Below, one piece after another: positions 1-8,559 of a stretch of DNA of 64,000 bases (position 1 is the stretch's first letter; each line of letters starts with the position of its first letter). Source of the stretch: Crossiella cryophila (GTDB lineage: Bacteria; Actinomycetota; Actinomycetes; Mycobacteriales; Pseudonocardiaceae); assembly GCF_014204915.1 (NCBI RefSeq), contig NZ_JACHMH010000001.1, positions 9,895,501 to 9,959,500 on the forward strand. The letters run 5' to 3'. The notes beneath the pieces were generated by a model. The model was not told the origin of the DNA and searched no databases. It saw only the letters and a program-made list of their open reading frames with translations. Made by a program: the position numbers and the translations under genes.

Positions 1-21
1 CCCCGGGCTCCGTCCCCCGCG

Positions 22-681
22 ATGCGGATCCTGGTGGCCACCGCGGCCGTGCTGGCGATCCTGATGCTCGGCGCGGCCGGTGGCCTGTTGATCAACCTGC
101 CGAGCCAGACCACGGACAGCTCGGTGCCCGCGCTGGACTCGCCGGACACCGGCTTCGCCCAGGACATGGCAGTGCACCACCTGCAGGCCGTGGAGATGGC
201 CGCGATGGTGCGCGATCGCAGCTCGGACAAGCTGATCAGGGAACTGGCCTTCGACATCGAGAGCACCCAGCTCGAACAGGTCGGCCGGATGAAGGGCTGG
301 CTGGCGCTGTGGGGGCACCCCGAGCAGTCGCCCAGCGGCAAGTACATGGAGTGGATGAAGGACGCGCCTGCCGGGCACGGGCACAAGCCGGTGCAGCCCG
401 GTCAGTCGCCCGGGATCTACACCATGCCGGGCATGGCCACCCAGGAGGACCTGTCCAAGCTGCGCAGGCTCAACGGCGTGGAGTTCGAGGTGTACTTCCT
501 CCAGCTCATGCGGCGGCACCACATCGGCGGCGCGGAGATGGCCAACTACGGCCGCAAGAACGCCAAGCTCGCGGTGGTGCGCAACCTGGCGGAGAACATC
601 CTCAAGGCCCAGCACTCCGAGCTGGACGTGCTGGACCTGCGCCTGGTCGAGCGCAACGCGGAGCCACTGCCGCCGAACTGA
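22..681 (+). CDS. DUF305 family exported protein
   Basis: 219-residue protein with an N-terminal hydrophobic segment (about residues 4-27) that should anchor or export it. The rest carries the DUF305 signature: two four-helix-like repeats with His/Met patches, MAVHHLQAVEMAAM near residue 50 and LMRRHHIGGAEMANYG near residue 165. The family includes the cyanobacterial copper-binding protein CopM, so periplasmic or surface metal binding is plausible but inferred. It lacks the lipobox seen in its paralogue at 35006. The gene begins 21 bases into the window, so its upstream context is unseen and an earlier start cannot be excluded. Confidence 0.85.
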   Translation: MRILVATAAVLAILMLGAAGGLLINLPSQTTDSSVPALDSPDTGFAQDMAVHHLQAVEMAAMVRDRSSDKLIRELAFDIESTQLEQVGRMKGWLALWGHPEQSPSGKYMEWMKDAPAGHGHKPVQPGQSPGIYTMPGMATQEDLSKLRRLNGVEFEVYFLQLMRRHHIGGAEMANYGRKNAKLAVVRNLAENILKAQHSELDVLDLRLVERNAEPLPPN

Positions 682-768
682 CCGCTCGGCAAGGACCACC
701 CGAGCGGCGACCTGCGCGCATTACCCGCCGGTAGTACCGTCGGGTAATCCGACGGCAGGGGGTCAGCG

Positions 769-2682
769 ATGACCGCAGTGGATCCAGCCCGCACGACCGA
801 GCGCGAGGCCCGTCAGGTAGCGGAGCAGGCGCGCGAGACGCAGTGGCGCAAACCCAGCTTCGGCAAGGAGCTGTTCCTCGGGCGGCTACGCCTGGAACTG
901 ATCCACCCGCATCCGCAGGGCGATGAGCTGACCCGCCGCCGCGGTGAGGAGTTCCTCACCCGGCTGCGGGCCTTCTGCGCCAGCGAGATCGACGGCGCCC
1001 GGATCGAGCGCGAGGCGAAGATCCCGGACGAGGTCTTCGACGGGCTGCGCCGGATCGGCGCGCTGGGCATGAAGATCGACCCGGAGTACGGCGGGCTCGG
1101 GCTGTCCCAGGTCTACTACAACAAGGCGCTGATGCTGGTCGGCTCGGTCAGCCCGGCCATCGGCGCGCTGTTGTCCGCGCACCAGTCGATCGGGGTGCCG
1201 CAGCCGCTCAAGCAGTTCGGCACGCCGGAGCAGAAGCGCAAGTACCTGCCGCGCTGCGCGAGCACCGACATCACCGCCTTCCTGCTCACCGAACCGGATG
1301 TGGGCAGCGACCCGGCCCGGCTGGCCACCACGGCCACCCCGACCGAGGACGGCGGCTACCTGCTCGACGGCGTGAAGTTGTGGACCACCAACGGTGTTGT
1401 CGCCGATCTGCTGGTGGTGATGGCCCGGGTGCCCAAGTCCGAGGGACGGCGCGGCGGGATCACCGCGTTCGTGGTGGAGGGCAACGCCGAGGGCGTCACC
1501 GTTGAGCGGCGCAACGCGTTCATGGGGTTGCGCGGGCTGGAGAACGGGGTCACCCGGTTCCACCAGGTCAAGGTGCCTGCCGAGGATCGGATCGGCGAGG
1601 AGGGGCAGGGTCTCAAGATCGCCCTGACCACGCTGAACACCGGCAGGCTCTCGCTGCCCGCGATGTGCGCCGGCGCGGCCAAGTGGTGCCTGAAGATCGC
1701 TCGGGAGTGGGCGGCGGAGCGGGTGCAGTGGGGCCGTCCGGTCGGCGAGCACGAGGCGGTGTCGAGCAAGATCGCCTTCATCGCGGCCACCGCGTTCGCG
1801 CTGGAGGCGGTGCTGGACCTGTCCAGCGAGATGGCCGATGAGGAACGCAACGACATCCGGATCGAGGCCGCGCTGGCCAAGCTGTACGGGTCGGAGCTGG
1901 CCTGGCTGGTCGCGGACGAGCTGGTGCAGATCCGCGGCGGCCGCGGCTACGAGACGGCCGAGTCGCTGGCCGCCCGCGGCGAACGCGGCGTGCCTGCCGA
2001 ACAGATCCTGCGCGACCTGCGGATCAACCGGATCTTCGAGGGCTCCACCGAGATCATGCACCTGCTGATCGCCCGCGAGGCGGTGGACGCGCACCTGTCG
2101 GTGGCAGGCGACATCATCGACCCGGACGCCGACACCGGCCGCAAGGTCAAGGCCGCGGCCAGGGCCGGGGCGTTCTACGCGAAGTGGCTGCCCACGCTGA
2201 CCGTGGGCAAGGGCCAGCTGCCCGGCGGCTTCACCGAGTTCGGCCCGCTGGCCACGCACCTGCGGTTCGTGGAACGGGCCAGCCGGAAGTTGGCCAGGCA
2301 GACCTTCTACGCGATGTCCCGCTGGCAGGGGAAGATGGAGCGCAAGCAGGTCTTCCTCGGCCGGATCGTGGACATCGGCGCGGAACTGTTCGCCATCAGC
2401 GCCACCTGTGTGCGCGCCCAGTGGCTGGACACCCCCGCCGCCCGCGACCTGGCCGACGCCTTCAGCCGCCAGGCCAGGGTGCGGGTCGACGAGCTGTTCA
2501 CCCGCCTGTGGACCAACACCGACGACTCCGACTCCCGCCTGGCCCGCCAGATCCTCGCCGGCGACCACACCTGGCTGGAGGAGGGCATCCTCGACCCCTC
2601 CCTACCCGGCGCCTGGATCGCCGACGCGACCCCAGGCCCGTCCGAGTCCAAAAACGTCCACCGCCACCCCGGCCAAACCTGA
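769..2682 (+). CDS. Acyl-CoA dehydrogenase (long, FadE-like)
   Basis: 637-residue acyl-CoA dehydrogenase, a flavoprotein catalysing alpha,beta-dehydrogenation of acyl-CoA thioesters in the cytosol. Visible family features are the N-terminal helical domain, FAD-contact motif LLTEPDVGSDPARL near residue 170, WTTNG in the central beta domain, and the C-terminal motif IFEGSTEIMHLLIAREAV near residue 430. It is about 200 residues longer than a standard enzyme; the tail after residue 440 and an N-terminal extension resemble the long mycobacterial FadE type. The substrate cannot be read from the sequence. It is followed by a 568-base gap holding repeats. Confidence 0.93.
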   Translation: MTAVDPARTTEREARQVAEQARETQWRKPSFGKELFLGRLRLELIHPHPQGDELTRRRGEEFLTRLRAFCASEIDGARIEREAKIPDEVFDGLRRIGALGMKIDPEYGGLGLSQVYYNKALMLVGSVSPAIGALLSAHQSIGVPQPLKQFGTPEQKRKYLPRCASTDITAFLLTEPDVGSDPARLATTATPTEDGGYLLDGVKLWTTNGVVADLLVVMARVPKSEGRRGGITAFVVEGNAEGVTVERRNAFMGLRGLENGVTRFHQVKVPAEDRIGEEGQGLKIALTTLNTGRLSLPAMCAGAAKWCLKIAREWAAERVQWGRPVGEHEAVSSKIAFIAATAFALEAVLDLSSEMADEERNDIRIEAALAKLYGSELAWLVADELVQIRGGRGYETAESLAARGERGVPAEQILRDLRINRIFEGSTEIMHLLIAREAVDAHLSVAGDIIDPDADTGRKVKAAARAGAFYAKWLPTLTVGKGQLPGGFTEFGPLATHLRFVERASRKLARQTFYAMSRWQGKMERKQVFLGRIVDIGAELFAISATCVRAQWLDTPAARDLADAFSRQARVRVDELFTRLWTNTDDSDSRLARQILAGDHTWLEEGILDPSLPGAWIADATPGPSESKNVHRHPGQT

Positions 2683-2746
2683 CCCCGCACTGCCCGGCCC
2701 CGGCTATCCAGCCGGGGCCGGGCACGGCGAGCCAGAAGCCGCCCGG

Positions 2747-2831
2747 CGTGTTGGCCGTTGTGGGACGGTGTGTTGGCCGAACTGGGCGGTGTGTTGGCCG
2801 TTCTCGTACGCCACGTTGGCCGATCCGGGAC
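2747..2831 (-). repeat. 22-bp repeat array, left arm (4 units)
   Basis: Four tandem units marked by TTGGCC boxes at about 2753, 2775, 2796 and 2818 (spacing 22, 21, 22). Between boxes lies a GTAC or GGAC core. The orientation is T-rich (GTGTTGGCC), the mirror of the array at 3072. One full unit at 2791-2812 is the exact reverse complement of 3151-3172. Confidence 0.9.
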
Positions 2832-3071
2832 CTGGGTGGGCAACTCCCGCGCCTCAGGCTGGGTCACCCTCGCCCTCCGCCGCCGCCCCGCACCGCACCG
2901 CCCAGCTCCGGGCCGGGCCGGGCCGGGCCAACCACGCTCCGACCCGCCTCGCCCCGATCCGTCCTAAGCCGCGCCGCACCACGCCGCACCACGCTGCGCC
3001 GCACCGGCGGATGGGCACCAAGCGGCAGGCCAGCCCACTCCAGCTCCCGCCCCTCCCCCACAGGCATCCCA

Positions 3072-3176
3072 CCCCAGCCAACCCACCGTCCCAGAACAGC
3101 CAACACGGCGTACCAGAACGGCCAACACGGCGTACCAGAACGGCCAACACGGCGTACGAGAACGGCCAACACGCGG
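3072..3176 (+). repeat. 22-bp repeat array, right arm (5 units)
   Basis: Five tandem units with (A/G)GCCAAC boxes at about 3076, 3098, 3120, 3142 and 3164, an exact 22-base period. Units alternate a GGCC core and a GTAC core. The two most conserved units differ only at a C or G following GTAC. With the left arm at 2747 it could fold into a long stem around a spacer of about 240 bases. Confidence 0.92.
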
Positions 3177-3183
3177 GGGTGGG

Positions 3184-3238
3184 TTGACAGGGGGGACGTG
3201 GCGTCGTTTTATAACGGTGTCATGTAACACTGTCATGG
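3184..3238 (+). promoter_or_regulatory. Promoter with overlapping operator-like dyad
   Basis: TTGACA at 3184-3189 is followed, 18 bases later, by an AT-rich TTTATA/TATAAC stretch at 3208-3215. This is a good sigma-70-type promoter for the membrane protein at 3252. The imperfect palindrome GTGTCATGTAACAC at 3217-3230 and a second TGTCATG at 3231 overlap the likely start of transcription, suggesting repressor control, perhaps TetR type (inference). Confidence 0.6.
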
Positions 3239-3251
3239 AACGGGTGGCGGG

Positions 3252-3680
3252 ATGCAGGGGTTGCAGTTGTCGGCGGCTGGTCAGTACGTCGGTGGGGTGA
3301 TGTTGTTGAGCATCGTCACCATTGAGTTCGGGGGGTGGTTTCTGACCAGGGTGGTTACCGGGCGAGTGCCCATGACGGAGTTCCAGCGGGGGTTCGCCAG
3401 GGCTGGGCACGCGCATGCGGGGGTGCTGGTCAGCCTGGGGTTGCTGGGGTTGTTGTTCGCTGAGGCGACTGGGTTGTCCGGGGTGCTGGGGTGGGTGGCC
3501 CGGTTGGGCACGCCGGTGGGGGCGATCTTGATTTCGGCGGGGTTCTTCTTCTCCTCCATGGGTGCGGGGCGTACTCGGCCCAACCGGTTGATATCGCTGG
3601 TCTGGGTGGGGGCGGTGGCGCTGGCCGCGGGGGTGGTGACACTGGGTGTCGGGTTGTTGATCTCGGCTCCGGCCGCCTGA
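3252..3680 (+). CDS. Four-helix integral membrane protein, unknown function
   Basis: 142-residue protein with four predicted membrane helices at about residues 15-35, 55-72, 84-102 and 115-137. A conserved-looking GHAHAG motif lies near residue 55, at the start of the second helix, and could bind a metal or haem, but I do not recognise the family. It has its own promoter with an operator-like dyad, and a GGTGGCGGG sequence lies just upstream of the ATG. It ends 35 bases before the peroxiredoxin gene and may be co-transcribed with it. Confidence 0.75.
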   Translation: MQGLQLSAAGQYVGGVMLLSIVTIEFGGWFLTRVVTGRVPMTEFQRGFARAGHAHAGVLVSLGLLGLLFAEATGLSGVLGWVARLGTPVGAILISAGFFFSSMGAGRTRPNRLISLVWVGAVALAAGVVTLGVGLLISAPAA

Positions 3681-3715
3681 TCGGGCTGTCGGGGCGATCC
3701 TCTAGCGTCGGCGGC

Positions 3716-4189
3716 ATGACCGAGTCCCCCCGCCTCGCCCCCGGCGACCCCGCCCCCGAGTTCACCCTGCCCGACGCCGATGAGAAGCCCGTGTCACTGT
3801 CGGACTTCCGTGGACAGCACGTGATCGTCTACTTCTACCCGGCCGCCGGCACCCCCGGCTGCAGCAAGCAGTCCTGCGATTTCCGGGACAACCTGGCCGA
3901 ACTGAACGAGGCCGGCTACACCGTGCTCGGCATCTCCCCTGACAAGCCCGCGAAGCTGGCCAAGGTCAGGGACGAGCAGGAGCTGACCTTCCCGCTGCTG
4001 TCCGATCCGGACCGCTCGGTGCTGGCCGCCTGGGGCGCCTTCGGCGAGAAGATGATGTACGGCAAGACCGTCACGGGCGTGATCCGCTCGACCTTCGTGG
4101 TCGACCCGGACGGCAAGATCGCCACCGCCCAGTACAACGTGCGCGCCACCGGACACGTGGCCAAGCTCCGCAAGGATCTGCGCGTCTGA
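3716..4189 (+). CDS. bcp: Thiol peroxiredoxin, BCP family
   Basis: 157-residue thioredoxin-dependent peroxiredoxin that reduces hydroperoxides. The fold runs from APGDPAPEFTLPDADEK through a YFYPAAGTPGCSKQSCDF active site. The peroxidatic cysteine is C49 and the resolving C54 sits five residues on, the atypical 2-Cys arrangement of bacterioferritin co-migratory proteins. The start is the ATG giving the normal family length; an upstream in-frame extension is GC-rich and unlike the family. Confidence 0.93.
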   Translation: MTESPRLAPGDPAPEFTLPDADEKPVSLSDFRGQHVIVYFYPAAGTPGCSKQSCDFRDNLAELNEAGYTVLGISPDKPAKLAKVRDEQELTFPLLSDPDRSVLAAWGAFGEKMMYGKTVTGVIRSTFVVDPDGKIATAQYNVRATGHVAKLRKDLRV

Positions 4190-4290
4190 GCCAAAACTGA
4201 AGATCTTCCCCGCGGTGCAACCTGATCCACACGGCCTGGCCTACGCCGAACCCAGCTCGAAAGTTGCCTGAGCACTGAGCCAACTTCGTT

Positions 4291-5232
4291 GTGGGGCAAC
4301 GGCGTAGACCACTCGTGAGGAACTCCGTGGTGGCGATGGCCAGCGTGTTCGTGGTGTGCGCGGCCGGCCTGCTCTCCATCCACCTGCTCAGCGGACCCGG
4401 TCAGGCCGGTCCGCCGTCGCCGACCACCCAGGTCGAGGTGACCAGCGCCGGGCTGCCGCCCAGTGCCGCCGACGAGCCCGCGCCGACCTCCGTGGTCGCC
4501 CCGGACCCGGACAAACCCAAGGGCGACAAGCGACCCCCCGCCGACCTGGGCAGCGCGGTGGCCAGGGCGGTGCGGGCGGGCGGCAGTGCCTCCGGGGTCG
4601 GTGTGCTGGTGCTGGACACCGGCAACTGGCGGGAGCTGGCCGCCGCCGACGCGGACCGGCAGTTCCGGTCGGCCTCGCTGGTGAAGCTGCTGATCGCGAT
4701 CGACGCCATGCAGTCCGGGGTGTCCAGCAACTCCGAACTGCGCACCATGCTCGCGGCCAGCCACGACGGGATCGCCAACCAGCTCTGGGTGGAGACCGGC
4801 GGCAACGCCATGGTGCAGCGGCAGGCCAGGAAGATCGGGCTGAGCAGGACCGCGCCGCCGCTGGACCCGATGCACTGGGGCGACACCAAGGTCACCGCGC
4901 GGGACATGGGCAAGGTGTACCGGCACGTGCTCACCGAGCTGCCCAAAACCCAGCGGGAGGTGATCGTCGGCGCGCTGGCCGCGGCGCCGAAGCTGGCCGC
5001 GGACGGGTTCGACCAGCACTTCGGCATCCCCTACGGACTGCCCGAGGTGCAGTGGGCGATCAAGCAGGGCTGGGCGCAGGGCCGGGCCGGGGTCGACCTG
5101 CACACCAGCGGGCTGCTGGCCGAGCGGTCCAGGGTGGTGGTGCTGCTGAGCACGCACGCGCCGGGCACCGGGTACTCGCGCGCGGCCAAGTCGCTGACCG
5201 CGGGCGCGGCTGAGCTGGGTGGCCTGTTCTGA
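4291..5232 (+). CDS. Exported serine hydrolase, beta-lactamase-like fold
   Basis: 313-residue protein with an N-terminal membrane or signal segment (about residues 10-32), a Pro-rich linker to about residue 85, and a C-terminal domain resembling class A beta-lactamases. The clearest motif is FRSASLVKLLIAIDAM near residue 128, an SxxK active-site motif (SLVK) at the head of a helix. Other motifs such as SDN and KTG are not obvious, so it may be a catalytically altered penicillin-recognising relative rather than a resistance enzyme. Such proteins are common in actinomycetes as lipoproteins or secreted proteins. It starts at GTG. Confidence 0.75.
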   Translation: MGQRRRPLVRNSVVAMASVFVVCAAGLLSIHLLSGPGQAGPPSPTTQVEVTSAGLPPSAADEPAPTSVVAPDPDKPKGDKRPPADLGSAVARAVRAGGSASGVGVLVLDTGNWRELAAADADRQFRSASLVKLLIAIDAMQSGVSSNSELRTMLAASHDGIANQLWVETGGNAMVQRQARKIGLSRTAPPLDPMHWGDTKVTARDMGKVYRHVLTELPKTQREVIVGALAAAPKLAADGFDQHFGIPYGLPEVQWAIKQGWAQGRAGVDLHTSGLLAERSRVVVLLSTHAPGTGYSRAAKSLTAGAAELGGLF

Positions 5233-5370
5233 ATCGACCACTTTTCCGGTTCTGCTAGCCTTGAGGTATTCACAGGACCAACTGACAGGGTGATATACCG
5301 TGCGTGGCGCATTGACGCCGCCCGGCGTCGGCATCTTCGGCGGCTTCGACCAGAGGGTTGTCAGGGTTCA

Positions 5371-5450
5371 TTTCCCAGCTCGCGGTGGTTGATCAGGCAC
5401 GCCCCTGACCAGGGGATTCGCCTTCACCTCACCCCTACCTGGGAATTGTC
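5371..5450 (+). promoter_or_regulatory. Structured 5' leader that can hide the SMR gene's ribosome site
   Basis: TTCCCAG at 5372-5378 is complementary to CTGGGAA at 5439-5445, and the latter contains the ribosome binding site of the SMR gene starting at 5451. Between them lies a perfect hairpin CCCCTG-AC-CAGGGG (5402-5415). The long pairing would occlude translation, so this leader looks like a translational control element. I cannot match it to a known riboswitch class by eye. Confidence 0.5.
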
Positions 5451-5783
5451 ATGCTCAAATGGGCTTTGCTCGCGCTTGCCATTGTTTTCGAAGTTTTCGC
5501 CACTCTGATGCTCAAATACTCCAACGGCTTCACCCGGTTGTGGCCCACGGTCGGCCTGGTCTGCGGCTACGCACTGGCCTTCTACCTGGAGGCGCAGGTG
5601 ATCCGGCTCGGCGTGCCGGTCGGGGTCACCTACGCGATCTGGGCCGGCAGCGGGATCGTGCTGGTCGCGGTGGCCGGGAAGGTGCTGTTCGCGGACGCGG
5701 TGAACGGGCTCACGCTGGCCGGGATCGGCCTGATCGTGGCGGGGGTGCTGGTGGTGCAGGTCTCGACCAGCCTCGCGCACTGA
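5451..5783 (+). CDS. Small multidrug resistance (SMR) efflux protein
   Basis: 110-residue four-helix membrane protein of the EmrE/Mmr type that exchanges protons for cationic drugs as a dimer. The essential membrane glutamate is E14 (IVFEVFATLMLKYS). NGFTRLWP after helix 1 and VTYAIWAGSGIV in helix 3 match EmrE closely, favouring the drug-exporting Qac subtype over the guanidinium exporters. The ribosome site is CTGGGAA, six bases before ATG. The 218 bases upstream hold no gene but a possible regulatory leader. Confidence 0.93.
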   Translation: MLKWALLALAIVFEVFATLMLKYSNGFTRLWPTVGLVCGYALAFYLEAQVIRLGVPVGVTYAIWAGSGIVLVAVAGKVLFADAVNGLTLAGIGLIVAGVLVVQVSTSLAH

Positions 5784-5820
5784 CGCGCGGTGGGGGGCGG
5801 CGCCGCGGGCGGCGTGGCGA

Positions 5821-5858
5821 GGTGGTGGGGGCGGGGCGACTGCCTCACCCCCACCACC
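5821..5858. terminator. Bidirectional terminator hairpin
   Basis: GGTGGTGGGGG at 5821-5831 pairs perfectly with CCCCCACCACC at 5848-5858 over 11 bp with a 16-base loop. It lies between the convergent SMR and rdgB genes. There is no strong T-run. Confidence 0.65.
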
Positions 5859-5866
5859 CCAACTGC

Positions 5867-6466
5867 TCAGCCCAGTGCGCGCAGGTGCGGCACCAGCAGG
5901 CGGATCGCGCGGCCGCGGTGCGAGTCGGCGTCCTTCTCCGCGGGGCTCAGCTCCGCCGAGGTCCGGGTCTCGCCCTCGGGCACGAAGATCGGGTCGTAGC
6001 CGAAGCCGTTGGTCCCGTGCTGGGCGCGCAGCAGCGTGCCCCGCCATTCCCCGCGCAGCACCACCGGTTCCGCACCGGGCACGACCAGTGCCAGTGCGCA
6101 GACGAAGGCCGCGCCGCGGCGCTCGTCCGGGGTGTCGCCGAGCTGGTTCAGCACCAGGTCCAGGTTGGCCTGGTCGTCGCCGTGCTTGCCGGACCAGCGG
6201 GCGGAGAGCACGCCGGGCATGCCGTTGAGCGCGTCCACCGCGATACCCGAATCGTCCGCGATGGACGGCAGGCCGGTCGCGGCTGCCGCGTCCACGGCCT
6301 TGGCCACGGCGTTGTCCTCGAAGGTCGCGCCGGTCTCGGGGGCCTCCGGGAAGTCAGGGACCTCGTCCAGGCCGATGATCTCGATGCCGTCGAGCTGCTC
6401 GGCGGCCACGATCCGGCGGAGTTCGGCCAGTTTCTTGGCGTTGCGGCTGGCCAGCAGGACCCTCAT
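5867..6466 (-). CDS. rdgB: XTP/dITP pyrophosphatase (RdgB/HAM1)
   Basis: 199-residue house-cleaning enzyme that hydrolyses dITP, XTP and related non-canonical nucleotides to monophosphates. It opens with [17 protein letters not shown] (SxNxxK triphosphate-binding motif); [11 protein letters not shown] and [18 protein letters not shown] follow, then [12 protein letters not shown] and the C-terminal SHRGRA motif. The ATG at 6466 overlaps the rph stop codon as ATGA, so the two are translationally coupled. This rph-rdgB pair is conserved in actinobacteria. Confidence 0.95.
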   Translation of the reverse strand: MRVLLASRNAKKLAELRRIVAAEQLDGIEIIGLDEVPDFPEAPETGATFEDNAVAKAVDAAAATGLPSIADDSGIAVDALNGMPGVLSARWSGKHGDDQANLDLVLNQLGDTPDERRGAAFVCALALVVPGAEPVVLRGEWRGTLLRAQHGTNGFGYDPIFVPEGETRTSAELSPAEKDADSHRGRAIRLLVPHLRALG

Positions 6467-7218
6467 GCCTTCTTGCCCTCCGGCAGCGTGCCCGGGTATG
6501 GCAGTTCCAGCGCCTCGGCCTGCAGGCGGCACAGGTCGGCCACCCCGGCCAGGGCCAGGTCGAGCATCTTGTCCAGGGTGGAGCGGGCGAAGGTGGCGCC
6601 CTCGCCGGTGCCCTGCACCTCGACCAGGGTGCCCGCGTCGGTGGCCACCACGTTCATGTCGACCTCGGCGCGGGAGTCCTCCTCATACGGCAGGTCCAGC
6701 CGCACCCGCCCGTCCACCACACCCACGCTGACCGCGGCGATCTGGCAGGACAGCGGCTTCGGGTCGGCCAGCTTGCCTGCCGCGCCCAGCCAGGTGATCG
6801 CGTCGGCCAGTGCCACGTAGGCGCCGGTGATCGCCGCGGTGCGGGTGCCGCCGTCGGCCTGGATGACATCGCAGTCGATCACGATGGTGTTCTCGCCAAG
6901 CGCGGACAGGTCGATGCAGGTGCGCAGCGAGCGGCCGATCAGCCTGCTGATCTCGTGCGTGCGCCCGCCGACCCTGCCCTTGATGGACTCCCGGTCGCTG
7001 CGGCTGTGCGTTGCCGAGGGCAGCATCGCGTACTCGGCGGTCACCCAGCCCAGTCCGGACCCGGAGCGCCACCGCGGCACCCCCTCGGACACGCTGGCCG
7101 CGCAGAGCACCCGGGTCTTGCCGAACTCCACCAGCACCGAACCCGCCGGCCAGTCCTGGTAACCCCGGGTGATCTTGATGTCCCGCAGGGTCTCGTCGTT
7201 TCTGCCATCGATGCGCAC
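6463..7218 (-). CDS. rph: Ribonuclease PH
   Basis: 251-residue phosphorolytic 3'-5' exoribonuclease that trims tRNA 3' ends. Motifs visible are [19 protein letters not shown] at the start, [34 protein letters not shown] and a C-terminal [20 protein letters not shown]. The start is GTG at 7218 (or 7221) because the family begins about here; sequence further upstream encodes nothing family-like. It shares a short divergent promoter region with the DUF2231 gene at 7281. Confidence 0.94.
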   Translation of the reverse strand: MRIDGRNDETLRDIKITRGYQDWPAGSVLVEFGKTRVLCAASVSEGVPRWRSGSGLGWVTAEYAMLPSATHSRSDRESIKGRVGGRTHEISRLIGRSLRTCIDLSALGENTIVIDCDVIQADGGTRTAAITGAYVALADAITWLGAAGKLADPKPLSCQIAAVSVGVVDGRVRLDLPYEEDSRAEVDMNVVATDAGTLVEVQGTGEGATFARSTLDKMLDLALAGVADLCRLQAEALELPYPGTLPEGKKA

Positions 7219-7280
7219 CACGGCGGTTAGCCTAACTACTTCACTGAACCGCGCCGGAGCGGCCGTCGTATGGAGAGAAC

Positions 7281-7775
7281 ATGGACCTGACCACCGTCGA
7301 CGGCGTGCCCTTGCACCCCTTGGTAGTGCATGCCGTGGTGGTCCTGCTTCCACTGGCCGCGCTGGGCGCCCTGCTGATCGCGATCCGGCCTGCCTGGCGG
7401 CGCCGGTTCGGCTGGCCGGTGCTCGGACTCACGCTGGCCGGGGTGGCCTCGGTCCCGGTCGCCCAGTTCAGCGGGCGCGAGCTGAAGCACGCGATCGGCG
7501 TGCGCAACCCGCTGATCGAGCAGCACAGCGACCTGGGCAACCAGCTGCTGCCCTACGCGCTGGCCTTCGGCGTGCTGATGGTCCTGTTCCTGGTGGCAGG
7601 CCGGAAAGCCGACCAGCAGGCCGAGGCCGGCACGGCGCCCGCGACCTGGCGGCGGGTGGCGGTGGCGGCCGCCGTACTGGTCGCCGCGGCCGGGGTCGCG
7701 AGCACCGTGCAGGTGGTGCGGATCGGGCACAGTGGCGCGACCGCGGTGTGGAACGGGGTGGGGACGAGCCGCTGA
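7281..7775 (+). CDS. DUF2231 membrane protein
   Basis: 164-residue protein with four hydrophobic helices (about residues 14-35, 44-62, 92-109 and 128-146). The N-terminal [19 protein letters not shown] is the hallmark of DUF2231, whose conserved His residues suggest haem or metal binding in the membrane. Its function is unknown. It is transcribed against the surrounding housekeeping genes and interrupts the conserved rph-to-phosphodiesterase order, so it looks like a lineage-specific insertion. GGAGAG lies upstream of the ATG. Confidence 0.85.
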   Translation: MDLTTVDGVPLHPLVVHAVVVLLPLAALGALLIAIRPAWRRRFGWPVLGLTLAGVASVPVAQFSGRELKHAIGVRNPLIEQHSDLGNQLLPYALAFGVLMVLFLVAGRKADQQAEAGTAPATWRRVAVAAAVLVAAAGVASTVQVVRIGHSGATAVWNGVGTSR

Positions 7776-7778
7776 GGC

Positions 7779-8555
7779 TCAGCCGACCTGGTAGGTCGCG
7801 CCGGGGAAGGCCAGGTCGACCTCGCCGGGGAAGGCCGAGCGGGCCTCGGTGGCCATCTGCTGGCGGTCCGCCCACGGTGGCACGTGCGTGACCACCAGCC
7901 TGCGCACCCCGGCCACCGCCGCCAACTGCCCGGCCTCCAGTCCGGACAGGTGCAGGTCGGGCGGGTGGGCCTCGGGCTCGTGCGGCCAGCAGGCCTCGGC
8001 CAGCAGCAGATCGGCCGACTCGGCCAGCTTGCGCAGGGCCTCACACGGGCCGGAGTCGCCGGTGTAGGCCAGCGTGCGGCCGTCGGTGGTGAGCCGGAAA
8101 CCGAAGGCCTCACAGGGATGCGCGACCTGTTCCACGGTCAGCTCGAACGGTCCGATGTGGACAGTCCCGGGGGTGAGCCGGTGGAACTCGTAGACATCGC
8201 TGAGGTCGGTCTCGCCGCGTTCGGCCTCACTCGGCGCGTACGCCGCGGCCAGGCGGGTGGCCGCCTCGCTCGGCGCGTACACCGGCAGCCGCCTCGCCCT
8301 GGTGTCATAGGGCGGGTCCGGGTGGTACCGGCGCAGCACGGTGAGCGCGGAGAAGTCCGCGCAGTGGTCCGGGTGCAGGTGGGAGAGCACCAGCGCGTCC
8401 AGGCCGAACGGGTCGCCATGCCGCTGGAGCGCCCCGAGCACCCCGTTGCCAAGATCCAGGAGCAGGCGGAACCCGTCGGCCTCCACCAGGTATCCGGAAG
8501 CAGGCGAGTCAGCGCTGGGCAGGCTGCCGGAACAGCCGAGAACGGTCAGTAGCAC
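7779..8555 (-). CDS. MBL-fold phosphodiesterase, Rv1339-like
   Basis: 258-residue metallo-beta-lactamase-fold hydrolase. LTVLGCSGSLP at the start and LSHLHPDHCADF (HxHxDH metal site) near residue 60 define the ribonuclease Z/phosphodiesterase branch; a C-terminal VVTHVPPWAD supplies a further metal His. Position next to murI and rph matches M. tuberculosis Rv1339, reported as an atypical cyclic nucleotide phosphodiesterase. That activity is likely here but inferred from synteny and family. Confidence 0.88.
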   Translation of the reverse strand: MLLTVLGCSGSLPSADSPASGYLVEADGFRLLLDLGNGVLGALQRHGDPFGLDALVLSHLHPDHCADFSALTVLRRYHPDPPYDTRARRLPVYAPSEAATRLAAAYAPSEAERGETDLSDVYEFHRLTPGTVHIGPFELTVEQVAHPCEAFGFRLTTDGRTLAYTGDSGPCEALRKLAESADLLLAEACWPHEPEAHPPDLHLSGLEAGQLAAVAGVRRLVVTHVPPWADRQQMATEARSAFPGEVDLAFPGATYQVG

Positions 8556-8559
8556 CGGA

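Larger units (their letters stand above)
2683..3251. other. Gene-free gap carrying inverted 22-bp repeat arrays
   Basis: No convincing coding sequence lies here. The gap holds two tandem repeat arrays in opposite orientation, described separately, flanking a C-rich spacer of about 240 bases. The spacer contains short direct repeats of CGCCGCACCA near 2970-2995. The last 70 bases hold the promoter of the next gene. Confidence 0.7.

Noticed and set aside
886-2568. A minus-strand open frame of 560 codons opposite the acyl-CoA dehydrogenase.
   Set aside because: Antisense shadow without family features.
2854-3172. Several short open frames across the repeat arrays encoding VLAVLVRR or PERPTRRTRTAN-type peptides.
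   Set aside because: They arise from the 22-bp repeat cycling through reading frames; there is no ribosome site and no conserved protein.
2747-3176. Possible CRISPR array.
   Set aside because: Units of about 22 bp are contiguous with no unique spacers, and no cas genes are present.
5233-5450. Guanidine riboswitch upstream of the SMR gene.
   Set aside because: I could not place the conserved core of any guanidine class by eye, and the protein resembles the drug-export subtype; kept only as an unclassified leader.
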